In this document: piece by piece, positions 1 to 5,750 of the stretch
How the letters are laid out: each line of letters opens with the position of its first letter
Position numbering within the stretch: the first letter of the stretch is position 1
Assembly (NCBI GenBank): GCA_031546715.1
Contig: JAVBKA010000020.1
Span: forward strand, 1-6,011
Direction: 5' to 3'
From: JAVBKA01 sp031546715
Lineage (GTDB): Bacteria; Bacillota; Clostridia; Oscillospirales; UBA929
Length of the DNA: 6,011 bases
Position numbers and translations under genes: made by a program
Notes under the pieces: generated by a model
Database searches by the model: none
Seen by the model: the letters and a program-made list of their open reading frames with translations, nothing else
What the model was told of the DNA's origin: nothing

Positions 1-312
1 GAAGCCATCTCAGAGTTTTGCTCTCTAAATTACGGCACCACCTTCCCAAGATTTAAAAAGGTCGATGTCAACGGCAAAGACGCAGACCCTCTCTTCGTAT
101 GGCTTAAAGAGCAAGCCCCCACAGACATCGGCGACGAGGAAACTGCAAAATTTGAGAAAATTGTCAAGGCAATGAAGCCATTTGCAAAAAAAGGCGACAT
201 CAAATGGAATTTCGGGAAATTCCTTATCGGCAAAGACGGCAACGTAGTCGCCCGCTACTCTCCTGCGTACAAACCAGAACAGCTTGACGGCGATGTGTCG
301 AAGCTTCTGTAA
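1..312 (+). CDS. Glutathione peroxidase family protein, C-terminal part (5' end outside window)
   Basis: The reading frame is open from the first base and ends with TAA at 310-312, giving 103 residues of a C-terminus. Seen: an FPRFKKVDVNGKDADPLFVWLK stretch near residues 15-36, then GDIKWNFGKFLIGKDGNVVARYSP around residues 65-88 (quoted here in pieces of the family pattern: FPRF, KVDVNG, PLFVWLK, WNFGKFL, RYSP). Known: the WNFxKFL block with its Trp and Asn, followed by a RY-P strand, is characteristic of thiol/selenol glutathione peroxidases of the thioredoxin fold, which reduce hydroperoxides with thioredoxin or glutathione in the cytosol. The catalytic Cys or Sec and the Gln lie upstream and cannot be judged. 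The gene converges on the minus-strand cluster and looks richer in GC than it, so it is probably unrelated housekeeping or stress DNA. Family assignment is firm; the exact subtype is not. Confidence 0.9.
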   Translation, partial: EAISEFCSLNYGTTFPRFKKVDVNGKDADPLFVWLKEQAPTDIGDEETAKFEKIVKAMKPFAKKGDIKWNFGKFLIGKDGNVVARYSPAYKPEQLDGDVSKLL

Positions 313-335
313 GCGAAGCGGGCATTTGTAAGACA

Positions 336-399
336 GCACCACCACCCCTCACAAATCACGACGCCGCTGCGGCTAGTGATTCGTGAGGGGTGGTGGTGC
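336..399. repeat. Long palindrome, 24-bp arms, GC-rich
   Basis: The left arm is 336-359 and the right arm 376-399, reverse complements with a single mismatch (A353 opposite C382). The 16-base loop contains its own GCCG/CGGC mini-stem at 363-366 and 370-373. In plus-strand RNA the mismatch would be A-C; in minus-strand RNA it becomes a U-G wobble, so the 24-bp stem is continuous only in the minus orientation. It starts 23 bases after the peroxidase stop codon. It could be a dispersed palindromic element (REP-like or a small MITE), or a structure that blocks transcription or protects 3' ends between converging genes. No T-tract follows it. Confidence 0.8.
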
Positions 400-570
400 A
401 AATGTCAAAGGTAAATGATGTCAAGATAGTACCCGGAATTGAGTAAGATGCGTATGTCCTTGGCACATTCATTTAAAAGCTTCAAGGAAGTTTTTGCGCT
501 TATTGGAGCTTATCCAAGCGACAAAAGCTATATGCTTCAACGATATTGTAATTTGGATTGTCGCAAAATC

Positions 571-616
571 CGTCATAGGGCTAATGTCGGTTACCGCATA
601 CATCAGCCCTATAACG
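571..616 (-). repeat. Second inverted repeat, perfect as minus-strand RNA
   Basis: On the plus strand 571-586 pairs with 601-616 except at C574/A613 and A583/C604; the core is ATAGGGCT at 575-582 with AGCCCTAT at 605-612. Both mismatches turn into G-U or U-G wobbles in minus-strand RNA, giving a continuous 16-bp stem. It is capped by a second small stem, CGG/CCG, around 588-590 and 594-596. It lies about 65 bases past the pepD stop codon in the direction of pepD transcription, so it would fall in that gene's 3' untranslated region. Pairing is seen in the sequence; a role in mRNA stability or termination is inference. Confidence 0.65.
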
Positions 617-680
617 ATGGCGCAGTCAATGAAAATAGCTTGCGTCTACATTAATATTGGTATTGCCGACACAATTGCCG

Positions 681-2255
681 CTAACGGATACATTGGCAAA
701 TTTGTTCATCGTTCTGCACCGCTGTGTCCATTTCGGAGCAGGTGCAAACCATGTTTGAAATAGGTGAGTCCATTTGCGAAAGAACGTTTAACAAAAGTTC
801 TACTACTTTTTCAGTGCTGTCAATATCAAGCTTTTCTTCCGGAGTATGTGCGCCCGTAATAGTCGGTCCGCACGCAATTATATCCATTGTGGGGAATTTT
901 TCAGCAAAGTAGCCGCATTCAAGACCTGCATGGATTGACTCAAGGCGAGGCTCTTTTGAGAAGGTGCTTAGATATGCACTTCTAAAGCGGGCGATTAGTT
1001 CTGAATTTGTGTTTGGATTCCAGTCCGGATAGTCGCTACTGCCATCAAATGCTGCACCGAAAAGTTTAGCGAGCTGACGCATTTGGTCAAGTACGAACAG
1101 CTTCTTGGTTCTGACAAAGCTTCTGATGAGAGAACACAGGACGATTTGCTCGTCTTCTTGCCGAACAATGCCAAGGTTACAGGACGTCTCGACCAATCCC
1201 TCTACCTTTCCATGCATTGCTTGAATGTCATTCGGTATAATGTAAATCAGGGTAATAAGCGCATTCATGGATTCCTGTGAAAGTGCTTGAGTTTGTGCGC
1301 TTTCAGCACGGACAGCGGTTAACTCAATGGATGTTTCTATGCCGTCATACTCTTTAACAAAGGTATCCTTTTGTTTTGATACAAGAGAAATAACGCTATC
1401 AACATTAGCTGCCTCAACACCAATGACTACGCTGACATTACGAGTAATAACATTTCGCTTATCTCCGCCTGTAAAAGTTACAAGACATAGTGGATATGCG
1501 TCTTGGATTGTGCGAAGTGTACGAGCCATGAGCTTATGAGCGTTGGCGCGTTTTTTATGTATTTCAACACCTGAATGACCGCCCAGTAAGCCTGAAATTT
1601 CAACTTGAAGCAAGGAATAATTGCTGGGAATTGGCTCATGTTTAATTGGAAGGCAGAAATTAGCGTTTACTCCGCCTGCGCAACCGTAATACAAAGTGCC
1701 TTCGGATTCAGTGTCGATGTTGATAAGGCGGCGTCCAGTCACTAGTTCGCCAGTGACTGCAATTGCGCCAGTCATGCCGTCTTCCTCATCTGAGGTACAA
1801 AGTGCCTCGATTTTTGGATGCGCAATTTTATCGCTTTCCAAAATCGCAAGTATACAAGCGACACCAATGCCATCATCTGCACCAAGTGTTGTGCAGTTTG
1901 CGGTCATCATGCCGTCTTTTTCGATAATTTCAATTGGGTCAGTTTCAAAGTTATGGGTTGACTCTTTTGTTTTTTGACATACCATGTCCGTATGTCCCTG
2001 TAAGACAACTGTTTCAAGAGCTTCGTAGCCTTTTGTAGCGTCCTTACAGATGACGACGTTAAGCGTCAGCCTGTCGCCAACGGGTACATCACAACGCTTG
2101 AAAGTTAGGTTTCGTTCCTTCGCGAAAGCGACGAGATAATCTGAGATTGCCTGTTCGTTGCCTGAACCTCGGGGAATTTTGCTGATTTCTCTGAAATAAT
2201 AGAAAACTCGCTCATTGATTTCCTTTGCAAGAGTATTTGTTATTTCTATTGACAT
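681..2255 (-). CDS. pepD: Aminoacyl-histidine (Xaa-His) dipeptidase, M20 family, with extended C-terminus
   Basis: Cytosolic di-zinc exopeptidase that hydrolyses dipeptides, classically Xaa-His such as carnosine. The 524-residue product keeps the whole M20/PepD site: QGHTDMV (H88, D90), GADDG (bridging D127), SDEEDG (general base E157, ligand E158), NIDTES (D181) and GAH (H470). These sit at the spacing of E. coli PepD (His80, Asp82, Asp119, Glu149, Glu150, Asp173, His461). GGHSG at 225-229 belongs to the dimerisation/lid domain. The ATG is preceded by AAGGAG at 2263-2268 with a good 7-base spacing. E. coli PepD is about 485 residues and ends roughly 24 residues after the last His; this one runs 54 past it, and the extra tail carries four cysteines (C504, C506, C520, C522). 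It is the last gene of the minus-strand set, 64 bases after the radical SAM gene. A link to peptide maturation (leader trimming) is possible but not shown. Confidence 0.93.
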   Translation of the reverse strand: MSIEITNTLAKEINERVFYYFREISKIPRGSGNEQAISDYLVAFAKERNLTFKRCDVPVGDRLTLNVVICKDATKGYEALETVVLQGHTDMVCQKTKESTHNFETDPIEIIEKDGMMTANCTTLGADDGIGVACILAILESDKIAHPKIEALCTSDEEDGMTGAIAVTGELVTGRRLINIDTESEGTLYYGCAGGVNANFCLPIKHEPIPSNYSLLQVEISGLLGGHSGVEIHKKRANAHKLMARTLRTIQDAYPLCLVTFTGGDKRNVITRNVSVVIGVEAANVDSVISLVSKQKDTFVKEYDGIETSIELTAVRAESAQTQALSQESMNALITLIYIIPNDIQAMHGKVEGLVETSCNLGIVRQEDEQIVLCSLIRSFVRTKKLFVLDQMRQLAKLFGAAFDGSSDYPDWNPNTNSELIARFRSAYLSTFSKEPRLESIHAGLECGYFAEKFPTMDIIACGPTITGAHTPEEKLDIDSTEKVVELLLNVLSQMDSPISNMVCTCSEMDTAVQNDEQICQCIR

Positions 2256-2269
2256 ATTTATGCTCCTTC

Positions 2270-2296
2270 AATTTTTAAAAATTACGGCTAAGCCGT
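2270..2296 (-). terminator. Weak hairpin plus T5 between radical SAM gene and pepD
   Basis: In the minus orientation, ACGGC-TTA-GCCGT (2284-2296) forms a 5-bp stem with a 3-base loop, followed by AATTTTT. This resembles a weak intrinsic terminator or attenuator 24 bases after the radical SAM stop codon and just before the pepD ribosome binding site. The stem is short, so substantial read-through into pepD is likely if it works at all. It could lower pepD expression relative to the maturases. Confidence 0.35.
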
Positions 2297-2319
2297 TGCC
2301 TATGATATGCTAGAAGCAG

Positions 2320-3600
2320 TTACAATACAAATTTGCCGTCTTCGGGGCGATATGCGCAGTTCCAAGCCTTTGCCTTATGGGTTGTTTCGATTTTTGTAGT
2401 GGCAACTGCACATGTGTTACAGCCAAGAGAGAATTCGCATTTTGCACAGCCTTGGGTATCCTTTTGATGATAATTAATTATTTCTTCGGGTCTGTCCTCC
2501 CTGAAAATGTCTAAAATGTTTTTCTCGTGAAGTTTTCCAAAGACGACATCGCTGGATGCAATACAAGCGCGTACGTCTCCGTTAGCCATGATGGCTAAGC
2601 GGTCCTGCCAGCAAAATTGTCCGCTTATTACTCTTGAAGCAACGTCGATTTCTTGAGCATAATCAGTGTGGCTTTTAGGTACAAACCGCGAAAAATGTTT
2701 TAGACGCTGCTCCCTAGTTTCGTTACATGAGGTCTTAGAAAAAATGCCCACGACAGTGGCAAATCTACAATTGTTTTTTGAGAACCATTCGAAAGCTTGG
2801 TTAATAATATCAAAATGGTTTTCATCAAAGGTTAAAATAATATCAAAATTTGTGTATTCGTTATTTCCAAACAAATTTATCAGATTTTCGACAAATAATG
2901 CGTCATCCGCATCAATATTCGCCAAAAAATTTGGCAAAACTAATGACAAATGTGCGTTGTTTTCCTTGAGCTTTAGGATGTCCTCCTCAACAAGCAACAG
3001 CCCAGAGGTTTTTATTCTCACAGGTATGGAATGCTCCGCAGCCAAGGACATAACCGTCTCTAAGTCAGCTCTGTTACAGTATGGGTCGCCGCCTAAGACC
3101 TCGATTTCACTTGGTTTTGCATATGCGAGAAGTGATAATATTTCTTCCAAATTATACGTTACTTTAGGAGTATCAGAGTAGATTCCGCAAGCACATTCTG
3201 AGCTGGCTAATCGACTTTCGGGTTTGCAAAATTCGCATTTGCGGGTGCAGTTAGAAGAAATTTCTATTGTAGCAGTTCCTATGGGGCGATAATATCCGTT
3301 GTGTTTTTCCAAATGTTCATGCATAAATGGGCGGTATTTGACATTGACCTTGGGCTTTTCAAATACTGCGCCTAGGTCAAGTTTTTGGGAAATATTTGCG
3401 TAATAGTTAATAATGCTTTCCTTCACATTTAGTTTAAGGCTTATTTCTTGATTGCTCAAATTATGAGAAGCAAGCTGTAAAAATTCTTGATGTATTTCAT
3501 CGTCAATCCAAAAAATTCTCTTCTGCAATAAATCGTAGATAGAAGATTTTTTCAATCCAGCAAGTAGATAGCAATGACTGTATAGGCTAAAGTATGCCAT
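2320..3600 (-). CDS. Radical SAM/SPASM peptide-modifying enzyme with HTH-like N-terminal domain
   Basis: Predicted 426-residue iron-sulfur enzyme that would cleave S-adenosylmethionine to a 5'-deoxyadenosyl radical and act on the neighbouring Cys-rich precursors. Seen: CTRKCEFC (C118, C122, C125) for the radical SAM cluster, LGGDP at 169-173 in place of the usual GGEP, and a SPASM region with seven cysteines (C330, a G-x4-C at C346, then C385, C388, C394, C397, C415) able to hold two auxiliary clusters. Two extra cysteines, C136 and C138, follow the first motif. Residues 1-80 match the layout I recall for the N-terminus of grasp-with-spasm type maturases (FSLYS-C, a Gly, SSIYDL, hydrophobic strand). 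They also contain a LuxR-like helix-turn-helix pattern at about 39-75 (LSNQEISLKLNV, then NI--KL). A longer frame from TTG at 3651 overlaps the upstream gene, but the ATG at 3600 has GGAGG five bases ahead, so I use it. Substrate and exact chemistry are inferred from context. Confidence 0.85.
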   Translation of the reverse strand: MAYFSLYSHCYLLAGLKKSSIYDLLQKRIFWIDDEIHQEFLQLASHNLSNQEISLKLNVKESIINYYANISQKLDLGAVFEKPKVNVKYRPFMHEHLEKHNGYYRPIGTATIEISSNCTRKCEFCKPESRLASSECACGIYSDTPKVTYNLEEILSLLAYAKPSEIEVLGGDPYCNRADLETVMSLAAEHSIPVRIKTSGLLLVEEDILKLKENNAHLSLVLPNFLANIDADDALFVENLINLFGNNEYTNFDIILTFDENHFDIINQAFEWFSKNNCRFATVVGIFSKTSCNETREQRLKHFSRFVPKSHTDYAQEIDVASRVISGQFCWQDRLAIMANGDVRACIASSDVVFGKLHEKNILDIFREDRPEEIINYHQKDTQGCAKCEFSLGCNTCAVATTKIETTHKAKAWNCAYRPEDGKFVL

Positions 3601-3605
3601 TACGT

Positions 3606-3610
3606 CCTCC
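3606..3610 (-). promoter_or_regulatory. Ribosome binding site fixing the start of the second radical SAM gene
   Basis: GGAGG on the minus strand lies 5 bases before the ATG at 3598-3600 and inside the 25-base gap after the upstream maturase stop codon (3626-3628). The strength of this site argues against the alternative TTG start at 3651. It also indicates that the two enzymes are translated from one transcript. Confidence 0.75.
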
Positions 3611-3625
3611 AATATTTCTGACAGT

Positions 3626-5110
3626 CTAAAAAAACTCGAATTCCTTTGCAAATAGGTCAGGTTTCTTTTCTAAAAGTGAATATAAATCCGAAAATGAGCT
3701 TACAAGAACCTGTCTGGTGTTTTCGCAATGAGCTTTAAAATCGAAGTTTTCTCCACTATCCACGGTGGCTGGGCAAATTCTGCATCGGCTACGTGCAAAG
3801 CAAGACGGGCAGTCCTCACTTGCGTTAAAAAAGTCATTAAAGTAACTGATTACCTTTTCTTCGTCAAGACCATTGTCTACATGACCAACAGGTCTGTCTG
3901 TGCCAACTCGTTCGCAAATATAGAAGTTTCCGTCAGGGGCAACAGAAATCTTTCTCCCTGGGGCGCAGGAGCCTGTATACCAGTTTTTTAAACGACTTTT
4001 TGAATGGGGAGTGTTAAAAAAGCCGCTTTGATAGTCATAACAGAGAGAATAATAGATTTCTCCTCTTTCAAACTGCTTCCCGTCCAAGCACATTTTTTCA
4101 TAGGTGTTATTAAGCTCTATCAACGAATTTTGATATGATTCGATGCTAAAGGGATTGAGCTTATGAAATTCCGAGGTTTCTAAATCCTTGAGGCGGGATA
4201 TCATCTGGATTTTTAGCGCGATTGGCGAGTTCTCATAAAAGTCTGCTACTTCCTGAAAATTCGTATTTCCGTTATATGTAATTAAGGTTTTGACAAATTT
4301 TGAGAAGTATTGCGAATCCGCTTCGTAGATTTGGTTTAATTTTGCAGTTATTACATCAAAGGTAGGCTCACCGTCTGCAAATTTTCGATATCTGTCATGC
4401 TCACCCTTGGGACCGTCAAGGCTTACGTTTAAGAAAACCTCGTTTTCTATTAAAAACGGCAACCAATCGATATCAAATAGCGTTAAATTGGTGCTTATCC
4501 CGATGTGCATTTGTGCATTGCCTGTGTACTTTTCTTTAATATGTGCAATGCTTTTCTTGACTACCTGCCAATTAAGCAGGGCTTCGCCGCCGTAAAAAAC
4601 TATGTTCAGAGCACGGCTTTTAAACGGCTTTACTCTATCCTGCTGATTTAGTGCAAGGTAATAATCAATAGCTTTTTTCGATGTATCAAAATCCATATAT
4701 TTTGGCTGATGCGTTCTGCGATTTGAGTAAACTGACTCATCGTGCACACAGTATGCGCACCGCATGTTACATTCCTCAGTGGTGACTAAAACTAAATCCC
4801 ATGCAAGACCCGATGTAATTTGTGAATTTTGGGAGTCCTCCATGGTTGAAATAAGCACCTTGTTTTGCTTTGGATAGCTGCGAAAAGCATCGGTTTTGTT
4901 TCGCCAAATAATAAAATATTGAATCAGCGTTCGGAATTCTTCGTATTGATCTGCCAAAGCTTGCAGGTCAACATTATCTTTTGTTCCATACACCTTATCA
5001 ATAAAGTCCTCACAGACGGATTCGCTTACTGGATGCGTTGTGTTAGTATTTACGTCATACAGGTATTGACTGCCAGATTTCGTTGTGAATAGAAAGTAAT
5101 CATTATTCAT
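3626..5110 (-). CDS. Radical SAM/SPASM Cys-rich peptide maturase (sactipeptide-type)
   Basis: Predicted thioether-forming maturase of 494 residues. Seen: an N-terminal domain (about 1-90) beginning with FLFTTKSG and YLYDVNTN, typical of radical SAM peptide maturases of the CcpM/sactisynthase kind and probably used to bind the leader. It is followed by CNMRCAYC (C114, C118, C121), YGGEALL near 173 (the SAM-binding GGE), and VSLDGP near 229-234. A complete seven-Cys SPASM domain comes last (C382, G-x4-C at C399, C434, C437, C443, C446, C462). The known role of such enzymes is to join Cys sulfur to a carbon of an acceptor residue in a precursor peptide, using auxiliary 4Fe-4S clusters. The gene follows the complete precursor by about 100 bases, and the second radical SAM gene begins 25 bases after its stop. 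A frame with TTG at 5146 would add 12 residues but has no ribosome binding site, so the ATG at 5110 is preferred. Class assignment is strong; bridge type (alpha, beta or gamma carbon) is not readable. Confidence 0.88.
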   Translation of the reverse strand: MNNDYFLFTTKSGSQYLYDVNTNTTHPVSESVCEDFIDKVYGTKDNVDLQALADQYEEFRTLIQYFIIWRNKTDAFRSYPKQNKVLISTMEDSQNSQITSGLAWDLVLVTTEECNMRCAYCVHDESVYSNRRTHQPKYMDFDTSKKAIDYYLALNQQDRVKPFKSRALNIVFYGGEALLNWQVVKKSIAHIKEKYTGNAQMHIGISTNLTLFDIDWLPFLIENEVFLNVSLDGPKGEHDRYRKFADGEPTFDVITAKLNQIYEADSQYFSKFVKTLITYNGNTNFQEVADFYENSPIALKIQMISRLKDLETSEFHKLNPFSIESYQNSLIELNNTYEKMCLDGKQFERGEIYYSLCYDYQSGFFNTPHSKSRLKNWYTGSCAPGRKISVAPDGNFYICERVGTDRPVGHVDNGLDEEKVISYFNDFFNASEDCPSCFARSRCRICPATVDSGENFDFKAHCENTRQVLVSSFSDLYSLLEKKPDLFAKEFEFF

Positions 5111-5121
5111 ATTTATTGTTG

Positions 5122-5125
5122 CTCC
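5122..5125 (-). promoter_or_regulatory. Likely ribosome binding site of the first radical SAM gene
   Basis: GGAG on the minus strand lies 11 bases ahead of the ATG at 5108-5110. Spacing is a little long, but no better site precedes the alternative TTG at 5144-5146, so this decides the start chosen. A weak, distant site may lower enzyme production relative to the precursors, which have AGGAG at better spacing. Confidence 0.5.
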
Positions 5126-5178
5126 GATCCCGCTTTCATTGCTCAAAAGTCATATAAATGTTTTAACTTATGCGAGCG

Positions 5179-5204
5179 AGCCAACACACTCGTGAATGCT
5201 AAAA
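5179..5204 (-). repeat. Copy 1 of a 26-base element found after each precursor
   Basis: This stretch is identical at 24 of 26 positions to 5707-5732. In minus-strand orientation each copy lies just downstream of a precursor stop codon (4 bases here). Each copy keeps a symmetric AGC-CAC-loop-GTG-GCT pattern with 3-base internal gaps that could form a small hairpin. It may be a remnant of the precursor duplication, or a conserved RNA element that sets precursor-to-enzyme ratios by pausing or processing. The repeat is seen; the function is not established. Confidence 0.6.
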
Positions 5205-5208
5205 CTAT

Positions 5209-5664
5209 TTAAATGCTTACAGTTGCTGTAGTCGCCGTTGTAGTTGTTGCAATTGCTGAAGCTGCGGTAGCAACGCCGCTGAGTATGCAAAGTGCGCAAA
5301 AAGCACAATAAGTACAACCAAGGCATCCTAAGCATGAAAGGCAGGCGTTGTCTGATGTTTGCGGGGAATTTAGACTATCAGTCAACAATTGTTTAATGGA
5401 CTCTTCAGAAAAAGTTCCTTCGTAGAGCATTTTACCTATTGCTTCTCTAAGCTCAGGTGCGTGCTGTTCAATTTTTTCGACAATGCTTGTAAAGGCTTCG
5501 CCGTCTGGTCCGCTTTTATAATCTTCAATCACTGCAAGCCAACGTGTCTTCATGGCGATTGATTCAGGGTCTGCTGATTGCGGAGTCATTGTTCTGTCTG
5601 ATTGTTTATAGTTTTCCAACCATGTGTCAAATTCTGCTGACATTTGATCGAGTAAATTTTTCAT
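5209..5664 (-). CDS. Precursor peptide of a seven-Cys hairpin sactipeptide, complete
   Basis: A 151-residue precursor: an acidic, helix-prone leader of about 105 residues and a core of about 45. The core has C108, C111, C114, C117, C120, C123 and C126, every third residue, with small or hydrophobic residues between (LS, LG, LG, TY, AF, AL). A 25-residue tail follows, made of Ala, Thr, Ser, Val, Ile and one Gly (G130), with no Cys. Thurincin H has the same plan with four Cys, each bridged from sulfur to an alpha carbon in its Thr/Ser/Ala tail. From this, and from the two adjacent radical SAM/SPASM genes, I infer a sactipeptide-type product, probably a bacteriocin or signalling peptide. Leader residues 69-94 (APELREAIGKMLYEGTF and following) match the upstream paralogue at 21 of 26 positions and are the likely enzyme-binding segment. 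There is no Gly-Gly cleavage site; cleavage probably falls near N106. The ATG at 5664 has AGGAG at 5671-5675, six bases ahead. A ferredoxin or metallothionein is less likely. Confidence 0.85.
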   Translation of the reverse strand: MKNLLDQMSAEFDTWLENYKQSDRTMTPQSADPESIAMKTRWLAVIEDYKSGPDGEAFTSIVEKIEQHAPELREAIGKMLYEGTFSEESIKQLLTDSLNSPQTSDNACLSCLGCLGCTYCAFCALCILSGVATAASAIATTTTATTATVSI

Positions 5665-5670
5665 AGTTAT

Positions 5671-5675
5671 CTCCT
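5671..5675 (-). promoter_or_regulatory. Strong ribosome binding site of the complete precursor gene
   Basis: AGGAG on the minus strand with a 6-base spacer to the ATG at 5662-5664. It confirms the start of the 151-residue precursor and so supports the unusually long leader. Its strength fits the high expression expected of a precursor relative to the enzymes. Confidence 0.75.
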
Positions 5676-5706
5676 GACTTTTTGAGCGTTACGCCGTCTC
5701 ATTTCC

Positions 5707-5732
5707 AGCCAACACACTTGTGAACGCTAAAA
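5707..5732 (-). repeat. Copy 2 of the 26-base element found after each precursor
   Basis: Matches 5179-5204 at 24 of 26 positions and lies 18 bases after the stop codon of the upstream precursor (minus orientation), between the two precursor genes. Both differences leave the AGC/GCT and CAC/GTG half-sites intact. See copy 1 for possible roles. Confidence 0.6.
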
Positions 5733-5750
5733 TCCCGCAGTTACCTAAAA

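Larger units (their letters stand above)
313..680. other. Gene-free convergent intergenic region with palindromes
   Basis: This 368-base gap separates the converging ends of the peroxidase gene and pepD. I find no supportable protein gene here: the open frames on either strand lack ribosome binding sites, and their mirrored hydrophobic content (VIGLM on both strands) is explained by the palindrome at 571-616. The region holds two strong inverted repeats, annotated separately, and a smaller hairpin at 503-517 (5-bp stem TTGGA/TCCAA, 5-base loop). No run of T follows either large stem in either direction, so a classical intrinsic terminator is not evident. Confidence 0.7.

Noticed and set aside
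30..345. Minus-strand frames opposite the peroxidase fragment
   Set aside because: The plus-strand frame carries unmistakable glutathione peroxidase motifs; the opposite frames have no recognisable domain or ribosome binding site.
336..399. Classical intrinsic (rho-independent) terminator
   Set aside because: Neither strand has a T-run after the stem, and the stem is much longer than a typical terminator hairpin.
439..763. Two plus-strand frames, and a hydrophobic minus-strand frame at 469-645, suggesting a small membrane protein
   Set aside because: No ribosome binding site, the longer plus frame starts at a TTG and runs into the 3' end of pepD, and the hydrophobic VIGLM segments on both strands are mirror images produced by the palindrome at 571-616.
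1083..1977. Plus-strand frames inside pepD
   Set aside because: They are antisense to a gene with every catalytic residue of the PepD family intact and have no features of their own.
3601..3651. N-terminal extension of the second radical SAM protein from TTG at 3651, overlapping the upstream gene
   Set aside because: The ATG at 3600 has GGAGG at ideal spacing, and the extension has no ribosome binding site and no family-like sequence.
5287..5343. CxxCxxCxxC reading as a ferredoxin 4Fe-4S motif or a metallothionein
   Set aside because: The pattern continues to seven Cys without the usual CxxxCP or second cluster, is followed by a Thr/Ala tail with no Cys, and sits beside two radical SAM/SPASM genes after a conserved leader.
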